In this document: in pieces, positions 39,099 through 49,430 of the stretch
Position numbering within the stretch: the stretch's first letter is position 1
How the letters are laid out: each line of letters starts with the position of its first letter
DNA from: Rosa chinensis
Taxonomy: Eukaryota; Streptophyta; Magnoliopsida; Rosales; Rosaceae
DNA: 64,000 nucleotides
Reading direction: 5' to 3'
NCBI RefSeq assembly: GCF_002994745.2
Contig: NC_037092.1
Coordinates: 71,213,823 to 71,277,822, forward strand
Made by a program: the position numbers and the translations under genes
Notes under the pieces: generated by a model
What the model was told of the DNA's origin: nothing
Database searches by the model: none
What the model saw: the letters and a program-made list of their open reading frames with translations, nothing else

Positions 39099-39570
39099 TG
39101 AGCCACGCTCATGGTACCACCGGGGTACCAACGCCCACCATATGAGTGACTGACGTAAAGACAGTTAGCCGGGTTACCGCCTGAGCCCCGGATCAACCCC
39201 AAAGCACCGCCGACGCGCGCCACGCGCCGTGTCAAGATGGCATCAGAAGCTACTGAAACTGGGAACTGAAGCACCATCAGTCCCACATCGAAAACAAGGA
39301 GAAGATCATCCTCTTCCTCACCTATAAAAGGTCTCTCCTCTCTCCTCATTTATTACGCATTCAATACTTACCTACTGTTACTTTGTCAACATAAATACAT
39401 TGACTAACTTAGGCATCGGAGAGTTGAAGACCGCCCGGCGCGGTCTCCCTCTGACGCCCATTGTATTTTATTTGACAGGTAACGGGAACCATCACAACAA
39501 AGGTATCGATCCGCCTGCCGGATCAGCGTTAACTAAGGTCCAGCTACCGCTAGACTTTTAGACATTAACA
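39099..39570 (+). repeat. 5' LTR of the Tat element
   Basis: It starts TGAGCCACGC and ends TTAACA, giving about 472 bases with TG...CA ends, one base before the primer site. A TATA box CTATAAAAG sits at 39,322-39,330 and marks the likely U3/R region. The start is inferred from the TG and the change in composition. Confidence 0.65.
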
Positions 39571-39571
39571 T

Positions 39572-39588
39572 TGGCGCCGTCTGTGGGA
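39572..39588 (+). other. Primer binding site of the Tat element
   Basis: TGGCGCCGTCTGTGGGA follows the LTR directly. It is a primer site typical of Tat elements; the first bases suit the acceptor end of a tRNA ending CGGCGCCA. Confidence 0.85.
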
Positions 39589-39623
39589 ATCCTTGAACAG
39601 AAGGTCATCCCATCACAGTTACC

Positions 39624-41270
39624 ATGACTAACGGTAGCGGGGGAAATATCGGGGAGCAGGCAGACCAGTCCGCCGTTCCCCAACCCGCCCGCCCAGCGGT
39701 AAGCATCAACCGCGCACTATTCAACACCCCGGTCAACCCAGGCGGTGAAACAAATCCAAGCAGCAGCCGTCCCCAGGTCAGGACCTCACCGCCTTGTATG
39801 AATGGCGCTGGCGGACCTCCACAAAGCAAACAGAGAGCGCGAGCAGGAACGCAAGGAGAAGGCGGAGGCCCAAAACCAAGTGGCCACGCTGATGACACGT
39901 TTCGACGAGCTAAGGCGAACGCTGGACGCAAACGCCAACCCTGCACGAAGTGAGCAGTCACACAGCACCAGACACAGCCGGCCTACCGCTGGTATAGGAC
40001 CCATCGTGCAAATGCAGGTACCGCTAAGCCCACCTGAGCTGGCAGGAATGGGACCACCCCCTATCCCACAACTGCCGGAGCAGGAGGCGGAGTCATCGCT
40101 GCGCACCCACCACTCGAGGACTAGAACAAGGACTGAGGGTAATCTACCCATTCCCGGGCGGGGGTTCGCTCCGCGGAACGCCCGAGCGGGCCCCGCTGGC
40201 GACGCAACCACCCAAATTTTGGAGAGGATGCAGCAGTTAGAACGGAGATTAATCCTGGCGGAGGCAGGCACCCCGGCGCCAGCCCCAAACCCACTCTTCG
40301 CGTCCAGGCCAGGCCCATTCACCGCCACAATTTTGCAAGCCGTCAGACCAGCGTTTGCAAAGACCCCAAAAATGTCACATTATAGCGGTAAGACCGATCC
40401 CTTCGTCCACATGGACACGTTCAAGAAGGTCACCAACAACAAGGGATTTGATGACGCCACCCTGTGCCACTTGTTCAGCGAAACGCTGGATAGTGAGGCA
40501 ATGAGTTGGTTTTTCGAGTGTCCGCCAGGGTCCATCGACTCATTCCACGCATTATCTCATGCTTTCCTCTCTCGATTCATCTTGTTGTCCGCCGGTCATC
40601 ACAACACGAGCCAGTTGTTTGGCGTCAGACAGGGAGGGGACGAATCATTGAAGGCATTCGTCACAAGATGGCGAGCGGCAGCATCTCAGTGCCGCGATCT
40701 CGATAAAACAATGGCTTCGGCGGCTTTCAAGCAGGGACTCCTCAAGGGACCATTCCTATATCACCTCAACTACAATCATCCAAATGCGGCGTATGATCAC
40801 CTTATGAGTGAGGCGGTCATTCATGCCCAGGCAGAGTTTATCACATATGGAGAAACCCCACCGCCACCAGCAACACCAACAAAGTCATCTCAACCCTCCT
40901 CCAGCCATCAAGAGACCGCCAGCAAAGCCCCCACTGCACCGCCAGCTGACAAGAAGAGGGATGGCAGCAGGGCGGTTACCAAAGCAAGAGGCAGAAAGAC
41001 AACCACTACAAGGGCAACCGCCAATCCCAGGGGACAATCGCAACAAGCAGACGGAATCCTCTCAGCGGTATGCAGTGTTCACCGTCCTCACAGCCTCGTA
41101 CGAGGAGATTTACAATCAGTGCAAGGATCAGATACCACCGCCACCCTCGCCGAGATTCCCCAAAAAGGGTAAGCCAAGAAACACCGGCATGTGGTGCAAG
41201 TACCACGAGGACAGCGGTCACAATACCAACAGTTGCAACGCTCTCAAAACAACCATTGAGACCCTATACC
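39624..41270 (+). CDS. Tat element gag (frameshifted)
   Basis: This is the capsid protein of the retroelement. The first ATG after the primer site (39,624) opens a frame that shifts near 39,775-39,805 into the main gag frame (39,802-41,172). The retrotransposon gag domain lies about 40,380-40,850, with the motifs MSHYSGKTDPFVHMDTFK, SRFILLSAGHHNTSQLF and FVTRWRAAASQCRDL. Near 41,040 the family sequence moves to another frame, which carries a zinc-knuckle-like CKYHEDSGHNTNSC, then returns to the pol frame near 41,265. A coiled, charged segment (ANREREQERKEKAEAQNQ) precedes the capsid domain. At least three one-base shifts break it, so this copy cannot make intact gag as written. Confidence 0.85.
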
Positions 41271-41280
41271 GGACGGCAAG

Positions 41281-44200
41281 ATGGATCAATTCAAGGTGCG
41301 CCAACCGCCACCTGTGATTGCCAACATTGAGCCACTGGGCCGCATCAACACCATCGACGGCGGGGCTCCAATCACCAACATGTCTCACAGGGCAAGAAAG
41401 CGTTACGCACGCGCCAATCACCCAAAGGAAGTCTGTAACATCCGCTACGAGAGATCCACCAAACTCCCAAAGTCTGGTTGGGAGCCCATCACCTTCTCAG
41501 AGGAGGAGGAGCGAGGAGTACATCTACCCCATGACGACCCATTCCTGATCGATGCCATTCTCGACAGATGGTCAGTAGGAAGAATCTTGGTGGATAGCGG
41601 ATCTGCTGTCAATGTCATATTCAGCGGTTGTTACAACAACCTTAAGCGGAACAAGAAACTACTACAAGACCATGAGCCGTTGCTTAGCTTCTCCGGCGAT
41701 ATCACTCAGCCGCTGGGCTCTGACTACATGCGGTTAACCATCGGCTCCAGTCCATGTATGGCGGAGGTACATACCGAATTTATAATTGTGGACTGTTTCA
41801 GTTCGTATAACGCCATCATAGGACGGCCGGCACTCAACAAGCTCAAATGCATCATCGCCGGATACATGCTTCTCATGAAGTTCCCCACACCCAACGGCAC
41901 AGGCTGTGTCAGGGGAAGTCAGCAACTGGCACGAGAATGCTACTCTACCACCATTGCGCGGTCAACCCGCCGCCACGAAATCCTAACGGTAGGAAATCAG
42001 GCACCGCCACCAGATATCTTCGAGGATCCTAGGGATGAGGAGGAGAAATACGTAAGGAAGGAACCGGTCAATCCTGAAACATCGTTGAAGGTCATCAGCA
42101 TCTCTGACGAGCACCCAGAGCGGACAGTCCGCATAGGAGCTCAGCTAGACCCAGAAGTAGCCGCAGAACTCACTCAATTCCTGCGGGACAACGCCGCCGT
42201 TTTCGCATGGTCATATGCGGACATGCCAGGTATCTCTCCCGAAATCATCACACACAAACTAACCATTAAGCCATCCTTCCATCCCATCAAGCAGAGGCGA
42301 AGGGCCTTCGACGAGGAGAAATACCGCGCCATAGGAGAAGAGGTCGCCAAACTCCAGGGCATTGGATTCATCCGCCAGGTAATCTATCCCCAATGGATCT
42401 CCAACCTGGTCATGGTCAAGAAGCCTAGCGGCAAGTGGCGGATGTGTGTCGACTTCAAAAATCTCAACAAGGCGTGCCCAAAGGACAGTTTCCCTCTCCC
42501 ACGCATTGATCAGCTGGTTGACGCAACCGCCGGGCATGAACTCCTCAGCATGATGGACGCTTTCTCCGGCTACAATCAGATCAAGATGCATCCCAGCGAT
42601 CAGGAGTGTACCACCTTCACCACCGACAAGGGCCTCTATTGCTACAATGTTATGCCTTTCGGTCTGAAGAACGCCGGAGCAACTTATCAGCGGCTGATGA
42701 ATGCTATGTTCGCTGAACATTTGGGCAAGATAATCGAGGTCTACGTGGACGACATGTTGGTCAAGAGTATAAAGCCAGCGGACACGTGGCAAACCTCAAG
42801 ATCATAGTTACCATCCTCCTGGCCTATGGCATGCGCCTCAACCCAGAAAAATGCTTCTTTGGCGTCACCGCCAGCAAATTTCTGGGTTATATCGTCAGTG
42901 AACGAGGCATCGAGGCTAACCCGGACAAGGTGCAGGCCATACTCGACCTGGCAGACCCTGAGTATAAGGTACACGTCCAATGCCTCCAAGGCAAGTTAAC
43001 CGCCCTCTCTCGATTCATCTCCAGGCTCACTGACAGGTGTGCCCCATTTTTCAAACTCCTCAAAACAACTCACAAGAAAGTCATCAACTGGAACCCAGAA
43101 TGTCAGGCGGCGTTTCAGGGCTTGAAGGATTACCTGGCGGCAGTCCCACTACTCTCTATCCCTGTGCAAGGAGAGACACTGTTCATATACCTAGCGGTAT
43201 CGGTATCAGCGGTGAGTTGCGCCATTGTCCGGCGGGAGGGACAGGACGAGCTCCCAGTTTTCTACGCCGGCAGGGGCATGAACGGGGCAGAAACAAGGTA
43301 TCCACCCTTAGAACAGCTAGCTCTTGCACTCATCGTTGCCGCCAGGCGCCTCCGCCAGTATTTTCAAGCGCACACAATCCACGTGCTGACCAATCAACCA
43401 CTGAGACAGGTAATGCAGAACCCTGAACATTCAGGGCGCCTCAGCAAGTGGGCCATCGAGCTCAGTGAATTTGACATAGACTACAAGCCAAGAACCGCCA
43501 TGAAGGGTCAGGCGGTAGCGGACTTCATCGCCGAGCTCACTGAGCGCACAGCCCAGTCCCAGCACGGAGAATGAGCCCGGGACGGAAATGGTCACCGCTA
43601 AGGAGCCAGCTCCCCTACAATCAGATTGGAACCTGCATGTGGACGGCTCCGCCAGCGCCAAGGCCAGCGGCGCAGGAGTCATCCTCACAGGCCCTGGGGG
43701 GCTGAATGTGGAATACGCACTAAAATTCAACTTCAAAGCCTCCAACAACATGGCGGAATACGAAGCACTCATTGCCGGCCTACTCCTCGCCATCGATTCA
43801 GGGGCTGACAGCGTCAACATCTTTAGTGATTCCCAGTTGGTCGTTAATCAGGTCAATGACAGCTTCCAGGCCAAGGACCAACAGTTAGCGGCATACTTGG
43901 GGTACGTTAAGACACTCCTCAAGAAATTCAAATTTCATAACATCACACAAATCCCCAGGGAAAAGAACGCCAAGGCTGATTCACTGGCAAGGCTAGCAAC
44001 CGCCCAGCCACATCAGAGTCCAGCGGACACAAGAGTGGAATGTCTTGACAAGCCAAGTATCACAAAAACCCTGGCGGAGATCTTCAACATTGAGGTCAAT
44101 ACCAGCTGGATGGACGAAGTCATTGAGTACAAGCGCAACGGCACATTGCCGGACGACAAGTTAAGGCGCGACAACTCCAGCGGAGGGCAACCCGCTACAA

Positions 44201-44401
44201 CATCCAGAACGGCAAGCTGTACCGCCAGGGATTCACCCATCCCAACCTCCGCTGCCTAACCCCAGAGGAGGGAAAGGTCGTTCTGGCAGCAATTCATAGC
44301 GGAGAATGCGGAAACCATTCAGGCGCCAGATCCTTAGCCAATCGCACAATGCGACAAGGCTATTTTTGGCCTACTCTCGGCGACGATGCCCGCCAGGTAG
44401 C
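41281..44401 (+). CDS. Tat element pol: protease, RT, RNase H, second RNase H, integrase start
   Basis: The protease active site ILVDSGSAVNVIF is at about 41,584 (catalytic Asp codon at 41,593). Reverse transcriptase runs about 42,260-42,780 with VDFKNLNKACPKDSFPLP, MPFGLKNAGATYQRLMN and the catalytic YVDD at 42,742-42,753. A one-base loss near 42,780 moves the frame to 42,786-43,574, which holds the RT connection (KCFFGVTASKFLGYIVSERG) and the RT-linked RNase H. A stop and shift near 43,575 lead to 43,588-44,165 with the second RNase H (HVDGSASAKASGAGVIL, MAEYEALIAGLLLAI, FSDSQLVVNQV). After another shift the integrase zinc region (GNHSGARSLANRTMRQGYFW) runs into the gap. It sits directly downstream of gag in the same element. 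Confidence 0.9.
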
Positions 44402-44501
44402 NNNNNNNNNNNNNNNNNNNNNNNNNNNNNNNNNNNNNNNNNNNNNNNNNNNNNNNNNNNNNNNNNNNNNNNNNNNNNNNNNNNNNNNNNNNNNNNNNNN
44501 N
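44402..44501. other. 100-N assembly gap
   Basis: Exactly 100 N's mark a scaffold join of unknown true size. The left side is integrase of a Tat element; the right side is the end of an antisense gene in a different repeat. Confidence 0.99.
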
Positions 44502-44598
44502 GCTGTCCTGCTCGGTAGTTTGCTGCAAAACACACTCAGGAATAAGAGCGGGAAAATCAACACAAGGAAATGGAATGGTGAAGAAAGACAAAAACTTA

Positions 44599-46000
44599 CT
44601 GTTGCCCTAGGCTCGTGGATTTGTATCCTGGACGCAATGAGCGAGAAGGTAGAATAGGTCGCGGGGTTGTTCTGCAGGTTTGGAGAAGCACTCAAGAATC
44701 TCGCGGTCCTCCGGACCAGGGCTACTCATGCCACGAAAGATCAGGACGAAGAGTTCGTCATGTGGCAGGTCCCAACAGTTCACTGACACTTCTTTCCACC
44801 AATCAACATAGTCATCATCGACATCGTTGAGGGGGTATAGCGCTCTGACCCAAGGGGGAATCACTATCAAAGTAAACTGACTCTGAAAGGGGGCAGACCC
44901 AGGCGGGGCTAATCTCCGCCAAGAGGTGTAGTAATTGGCAGAATCAACCAGAGGCCAGGGTACCAACTGGGCCAACCCAAATTGGCGGCAAAGTGGTTAG
45001 GGGCGTAGAGCTCGTAACTTACGCGATCAGTGGCAAGACGAATATCCAAGCAGGAGATGGCGCGACGAAAGGCCAGGAGGGCTCTTTCACTATGATCCCG
45101 TCCACTGGGTAAAATCCATCATCAAGGGGGAGGGAATCACCTAGAAAGGACTATTTTTGGGTCCGGCATCTCTCCCAGCAAGTAAAGTAAATAAAACACT
45201 CGGAGTAGGGTGAGCTCGATACCTTACGTTGCGGCAAAGCCAGTTCCCAAAAGGAATCAACTGGAGTTCCTTTGGAATATCATCGCGACGGAAGCGAGGG
45301 AATAATCTGCAGCCAAAGGCAAAATCCAAAAAGGGCACTAATGTCGGTATCGAAGGGGGGCATTACGGCCCTATAAGGGAACGATATAACGCACCCAATA
45401 CAGGTTGCCAAGGCCAACGCAAGTACATTATAGAGAGCAGTGCCAAGAGAATTCCAAGGCCCAGTAGGTTGTGGAGAAGTGCAAAGATAAATTTGCAAAG
45501 CCAGAATTCCAGGAATGCGATACTCCTATATGGTCACGCTGGTGCAGTAATAGTCGCGCCAGAATGGGTAGGATTTGCTGTGATGCCTCGACCAGCCATA
45601 TCCATTCTCAAGAAAATTGAATGCCATCAAACTGACCATGCACATAGGGTCAAAGTCAATGGCAACCCGTGATGGTAAGAACATCCAGCAGAGTTATGCT
45701 CATCTGCCCAAACCGGAAACCGAATGTATTGCTGGAGGTGTTCCAGAAGCAAAGAGCGGCAGCTAGCGGTGCAGGGGCTAGTATTATGAGGAAGACAAAG
45801 CATAGATCGATGGTTTGGTGATACCCACCGCATCCATCGGGCCAAATCTCTCGCCGAACCTCCTGATACCAAATCTTCCTCGGGTGACGGTAGGCCAGAA
45901 GCCCACTTTCCTCCTTGGTCCCAACTGAAATCACCAGGCACCTGCGAAGAGCCGCTATGGACGGCGGATGGGAAGCCCATAATAGGCCATAGCATCATCT
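44599..46000 (-). pseudogene. Plant mobile domain (PMD, aminotransferase-like) gene remnant
   Basis: On the minus strand, fragments in changing frames carry the PMD signature FRFGQMSITLLDVLTITG (about 45,680-45,735). It is preceded by LLEHLQQYIRF or LCFWNTSSNTF, depending on frame, and followed after a shift by a DFDPMCMVSLMAF-like part. Downstream pieces include LFGFCLWLQIIPSLP (near 45,300) and an open stretch 44,607-44,975 (SAYYTSWRR-like and VDWWKEVSVNCWDL). The last piece ends GCAACA then GTAAGT at 44,599, a splice-donor-like site, so the gene had introns. PMD proteins occur both as host silencing factors and inside plant transposons; here the flanking LTR and purine tract suggest retrotransposon cargo. 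At least four frame changes make it non-functional as written, or poorly sequenced. Confidence 0.65.
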
Positions 46001-46202
46001 GGCAAACGATCGCGAGTGTGGGACCCAGACTCGCTGACTATCACCGCCACCAAAGCCCATCAGTCGGCTTCTCTCCTCCCCGGTCTGACGTCTACATCGA
46101 ATACTCATGTTAGTCCGCCAGTTGAATGCGGCTTCTCAGTGATTCATTGCCTGATCGATAACGAATGGTTTCTTGGATGCCATTTCTAGGTCGCAAGGAA
46201 TT

Positions 46203-46460
46203 ACTTCTCCATTACGCTCGATTTATACTCAGAATTTTGGAGATTAATTTATAGTTGGGCCAGTGAGTGGCCCTGGTGATAATTAATGAATCATTATTCC
46301 ATCTGAGGATCGCATCTAAGGCGACAGTGAAAACTTCTCCATTACACCTCGATTTATAGCTCAGATATTTTTGGAGATTAATATTAGTGGCCAGTGAGTG
46401 GCCCTGGTGATAATTAATGAATCATATTCCATCTGAGGATCGCATCTAAGCGACAGTGAA
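46203..46460. repeat. Tandem duplication, ~130-bp unit, two copies
   Basis: Units 46,203-46,332 and 46,333-46,460 both begin ACTTCTCCATTAC, share CCAGTGAGTGGCCCTGGTGA and end GCGACAGTGAA. They differ by small indels more than by substitutions. No gene is seen here or in the following 46,461-47,145, which looks like the 3' untranslated part of a retroelement. Confidence 0.85.
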
Positions 46461-47145
46461 GATATTCCACCTTTTCTTACCACCGCAGAGCCAGCATAGT
46501 GGCCTGATGTTTTTAATTAAAACATGATTAAAAACCGATGCGATTTTAGATGCTAAAGTTGCAGCAAGTATGGTGGTTCACTGGTCACACGTCATGATGT
46601 CGATAGCCATGATCCAATCATCCTCTTCGGCATAAGACTCGCGAAGGATTAAATGACAGCAAACCGTTTGCTATTTTGCATCTTATGTCGCCAAGTACTA
46701 TAGGCCTTGATCAAGTCAGGAAAGCGGCTCCAACCCCTACATTGAGAAATCAACAGAGAGCCAGCAAACAAGGCAGAAACTTGTTGCTATACACATGGCG
46801 AAGCAACCACCAAGGAAGAGAATGATCCTCATTCACGATCAAAGCAGTCTCCTTCGCATGAGGGCACGCTAAAATTTCTGATCTCCTACAACCTGTCCAA
46901 CTTTCATCAATTCACTGCATACCAGACATCAGATCCATGGGGAGGCAATAAAGTTGGCAAAGGAAGCGTCAGTTCATGACAAAGGCAATTCAGTAGTGCA
47001 TTCAAGCTTATGGCCTATTTAGAGGCCTATATGGAAACAGTCAAGCCAGTACAAGTGGCCTTGGAGCAACAACATTATAAGAGTAGTGCTGATTCAAGAC
47101 CTCTTCAGTCAAGACGAAGACCTTTGACTTCGAGTCTGGGGGCAA

Positions 47146-48420
47146 TGTTTGGACCCAAAATGAACATTTTGGTCTGACAAGGCACATCTTGGAGAAATTG
47201 AGCCAATATCAGTGGCTCAAGTTATATATTTTCGACAAGCTCGAAATATATATTTAGAGGATAAATAAAGCCTACTATGGAAGTATGAAAAGTCAACTTT
47301 AGCATATTTCCTACTTCGGCTAGGAGAAACCGAGCTAGACAAGGAAGGAGGGGTGGCAGACTAACCAAATGAAATCTAAATGAGCTGAAACTTCCAGATT
47401 CATTCTAGACATCCTAAGGATAATTTCTTATGAGAGTGCAGAGCTAGTTTTTAGTGGAAGGCCTTCAAACAATCAGTCCTATTTTCTACAGAAGCAAAAC
47501 TGGAAAACTGGACTGTAAGAGGTCCAGCAGCATTTCCGGCCCAACCACATGGAATAAAGCTCTGAAAATTTGTCACAATGATCTACACTCATTTGGATCA
47601 TTTGATATGAAGAAGTCGAAGGCCCATTTGAGTTCTTGGTGGAGATATAGCTGCAGCAAAAAAGGAGCAGAAAGTGCTCTCACCTAACAAATCCACTAAG
47701 TGTTTAAGTGCTCTCACCAAACAAATCCACTAAGTGTTTAAGTGCTCAAACCTAACCCATTATGATTTGTTTAAAGGCCAAATAGTGTTGCTTGGAAGCC
47801 TATAAATAGAGGCAAAAACAAGACAAACCACACACACATTCACAACAACAACATCTCTAAGATGATCTAAGTTCTCTCTAGAGCAACCTCTCTAAGAGCA
47901 ACTCCTCTCCTTTTCTTTCTCTTAGCGGTGATCACACTCCTAGTCCTAGTCTTCTCAGAAGCCGACTTTCAGTGCCACCAAACCCTCTGTCAGCGTACTT
48001 CGGTCCTAGTCTCCTCGGGAGCCGACGTAGTGCCGCGACCACAACGGTTACGGAACCAGCCAAGCAAGGGTAACGCCCTAGCAACCCAGCCAAGCTAAAG
48101 TCACGCTTTAGCAATTTCTCCTCATTTCTCAGTGGTTCTCGCTCTGCTCGATCTACAATATTGAGTATCGATTGTGATTTCAAGAAGCTCAGCAAAAGTC
48201 CTCGCCACGAGGCACAAAGAATCCCATGCCGAGGTTGGTGCTCTCCTCGTCCACAATCTCTTGAAAGAAGTCAGGTCAAGGGACACCCCCGACGACCGCA
48301 CCCAAACGGTGCTGGCACGCCCGTGCAAGAAAGAGACTGTTGACCAGCTGCAATAAAATTGGAGCCAAACAGCCGAGGCGCAGTTGGACAGCAGCAATCC
48401 CAGCCAACGACGTTCTTTCT
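47146..48420 (+). mobile_element. LTR of a second retroelement, unrelated to the Tat LTR
   Basis: A polypurine-type tract GAGTCTGGGGGCAA (47,132-47,145) is followed by TGTTTGGACCCAAA, a 3' LTR start. A TATA box TATAAATA lies at 47,801-47,808. The LTR contains 35-bp tandem units (AGTGCTCTCACC at 47,673 and 47,707) and ~37-bp GCCAAGC-type units near 48,055-48,110. Its right end is uncertain. It does not match the LTR at 39,099-39,570, so the material on the two sides of the gap belongs to different elements. Confidence 0.6.
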
Positions 48421-48427
48421 AAGAGTT

Positions 48428-49065
48428 TTTTCTAGGGCTGTCACTCGGTCGGTTTCGAATCGGTTATAGGTATTACCAACTTCAAAACCAAAACTTTCGG
48501 TTTCAAAATTGAGCTACCAATTACCAACCAAAATTTTCAGTTTTAATCATAACTACCAAATTCGGTATTTCGGTTTTCGGTTTTCGGTATTACCAACTTT
48601 AGAACAACTAATTCTTTGTAATTAAAATTAGAATGAACAAAACTAGGTTCTTCAATTTATAGTCGTAAACTTTGTACTCAGCTCCTAATTATAGTTTTCT
48701 TTTGTATATATGACATCAAGTTTGAGTCATTTTCAATAAAATAAGGTTATAGTTTTCTTTGTATACTTTTGTATAGTCGTAAACTTTGTACTCAGCTCCT
48801 AATTATAGTTTTCTTTTGTACATATGACATCAAGTTTGAGTCATTTTCAATAAACAAGGTTATTTAACCATATTTGACCAAGTTACTTAAAATACATGTA
48901 CTATTAATGTAGTAATGTTCATACTATTATGAAAAATTTTATGTTTATTTCTTAATATACATGTATGTGTATTGAAAACCATAATATATAAAGCTAATAT
49001 TTAGATAATCGGTAAATTCGGTATTTACCAAAACTGAAATAATAAAAAAATCGATTGTCGGATTA
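48428..49065. mobile_element. TAGGGCTGTCA-type non-autonomous DNA element remnant
   Basis: TAGGGCTGTCACTCGGTCGG at 48,433 and the repeated ATTCGGTATTTCGGTTTTCGG-like strings are typical of small hAT-type elements in plants. A matching right end is not clear. It contains the 114-bp tandem duplication at 48,661-48,865. Confidence 0.4.
48661..48865. repeat. Tandem duplication, 114-bp period
   Basis: AGTCGTAAACTTTGTACTCA starts at 48,661 and again at 48,775, followed in both by the same ~90 bases with one substitution (TATATATG versus TACATATG). Confidence 0.93.
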
Positions 49066-49430
49066 ATTAAGCTCTATAGCCCTTCCGTATGGAGTTGCAA
49101 CTATTGAATCCATCTAAAACACCAAACCAATTAAGAGAAGAATGTATCGAGCACGCTATTCTTCGTGAACCCATTTGAACGCCAAAACAGAAAAGGGTAG
49201 AAGAGGAAAAAAAAATAATTACGAAGATCCCACGCGCCATAGGAGGAGCGTGAAACTCAATAAAACAGTAACCGCCAGTTAACGAATTCCACGTCGTCTG
49301 CCCTTTTCCCACACTCTTTATGTAAAAATTTCCTCGGTTCATTTTTCTGAAACTTGTTGCCAAAGCCTTGTTCCTAACTTTTTCAGAGACACTTTGATCT
49401 CGCAATTATCGAATTAGGGTTTTCAGAGAA
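49066..49430 (+). promoter_or_regulatory. Promoter and 5' UTR of the ORP3-like gene
   Basis: This segment precedes the ORP start codon. A telo-box-like TTAGGGTTTT lies at 49,414-49,423, just before ATG at 49,431, probably in the leader. No clear TATA box is placed. Confidence 0.5.

Larger units (their letters stand above)
39099..44401 (+). mobile_element. Tat-lineage Ty3/gypsy retrotransposon, 5' part, cut by the assembly gap
   Basis: In order it has a 5' LTR, a primer site, gag, aspartic protease, reverse transcriptase, RNase H, a second RNase H and the start of integrase. The extra (archaeal-type) RNase H after the RT-linked one is the mark of the Tat lineage. The element is far more GC-rich than its surroundings. 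Frame changes occur at about 39,790, 41,040, 41,265, 42,780, 43,575 and 44,165. The rest of integrase and the 3' LTR are missing at the N gap, so no target duplication can be checked. Confidence 0.9.

Noticed and set aside
39089..40328. Minus-strand ORFs across the Tat LTR and gag
   Set aside because: They are shadows of GC-rich plus-strand retroelement coding sequence and LTR, with no independent motifs.
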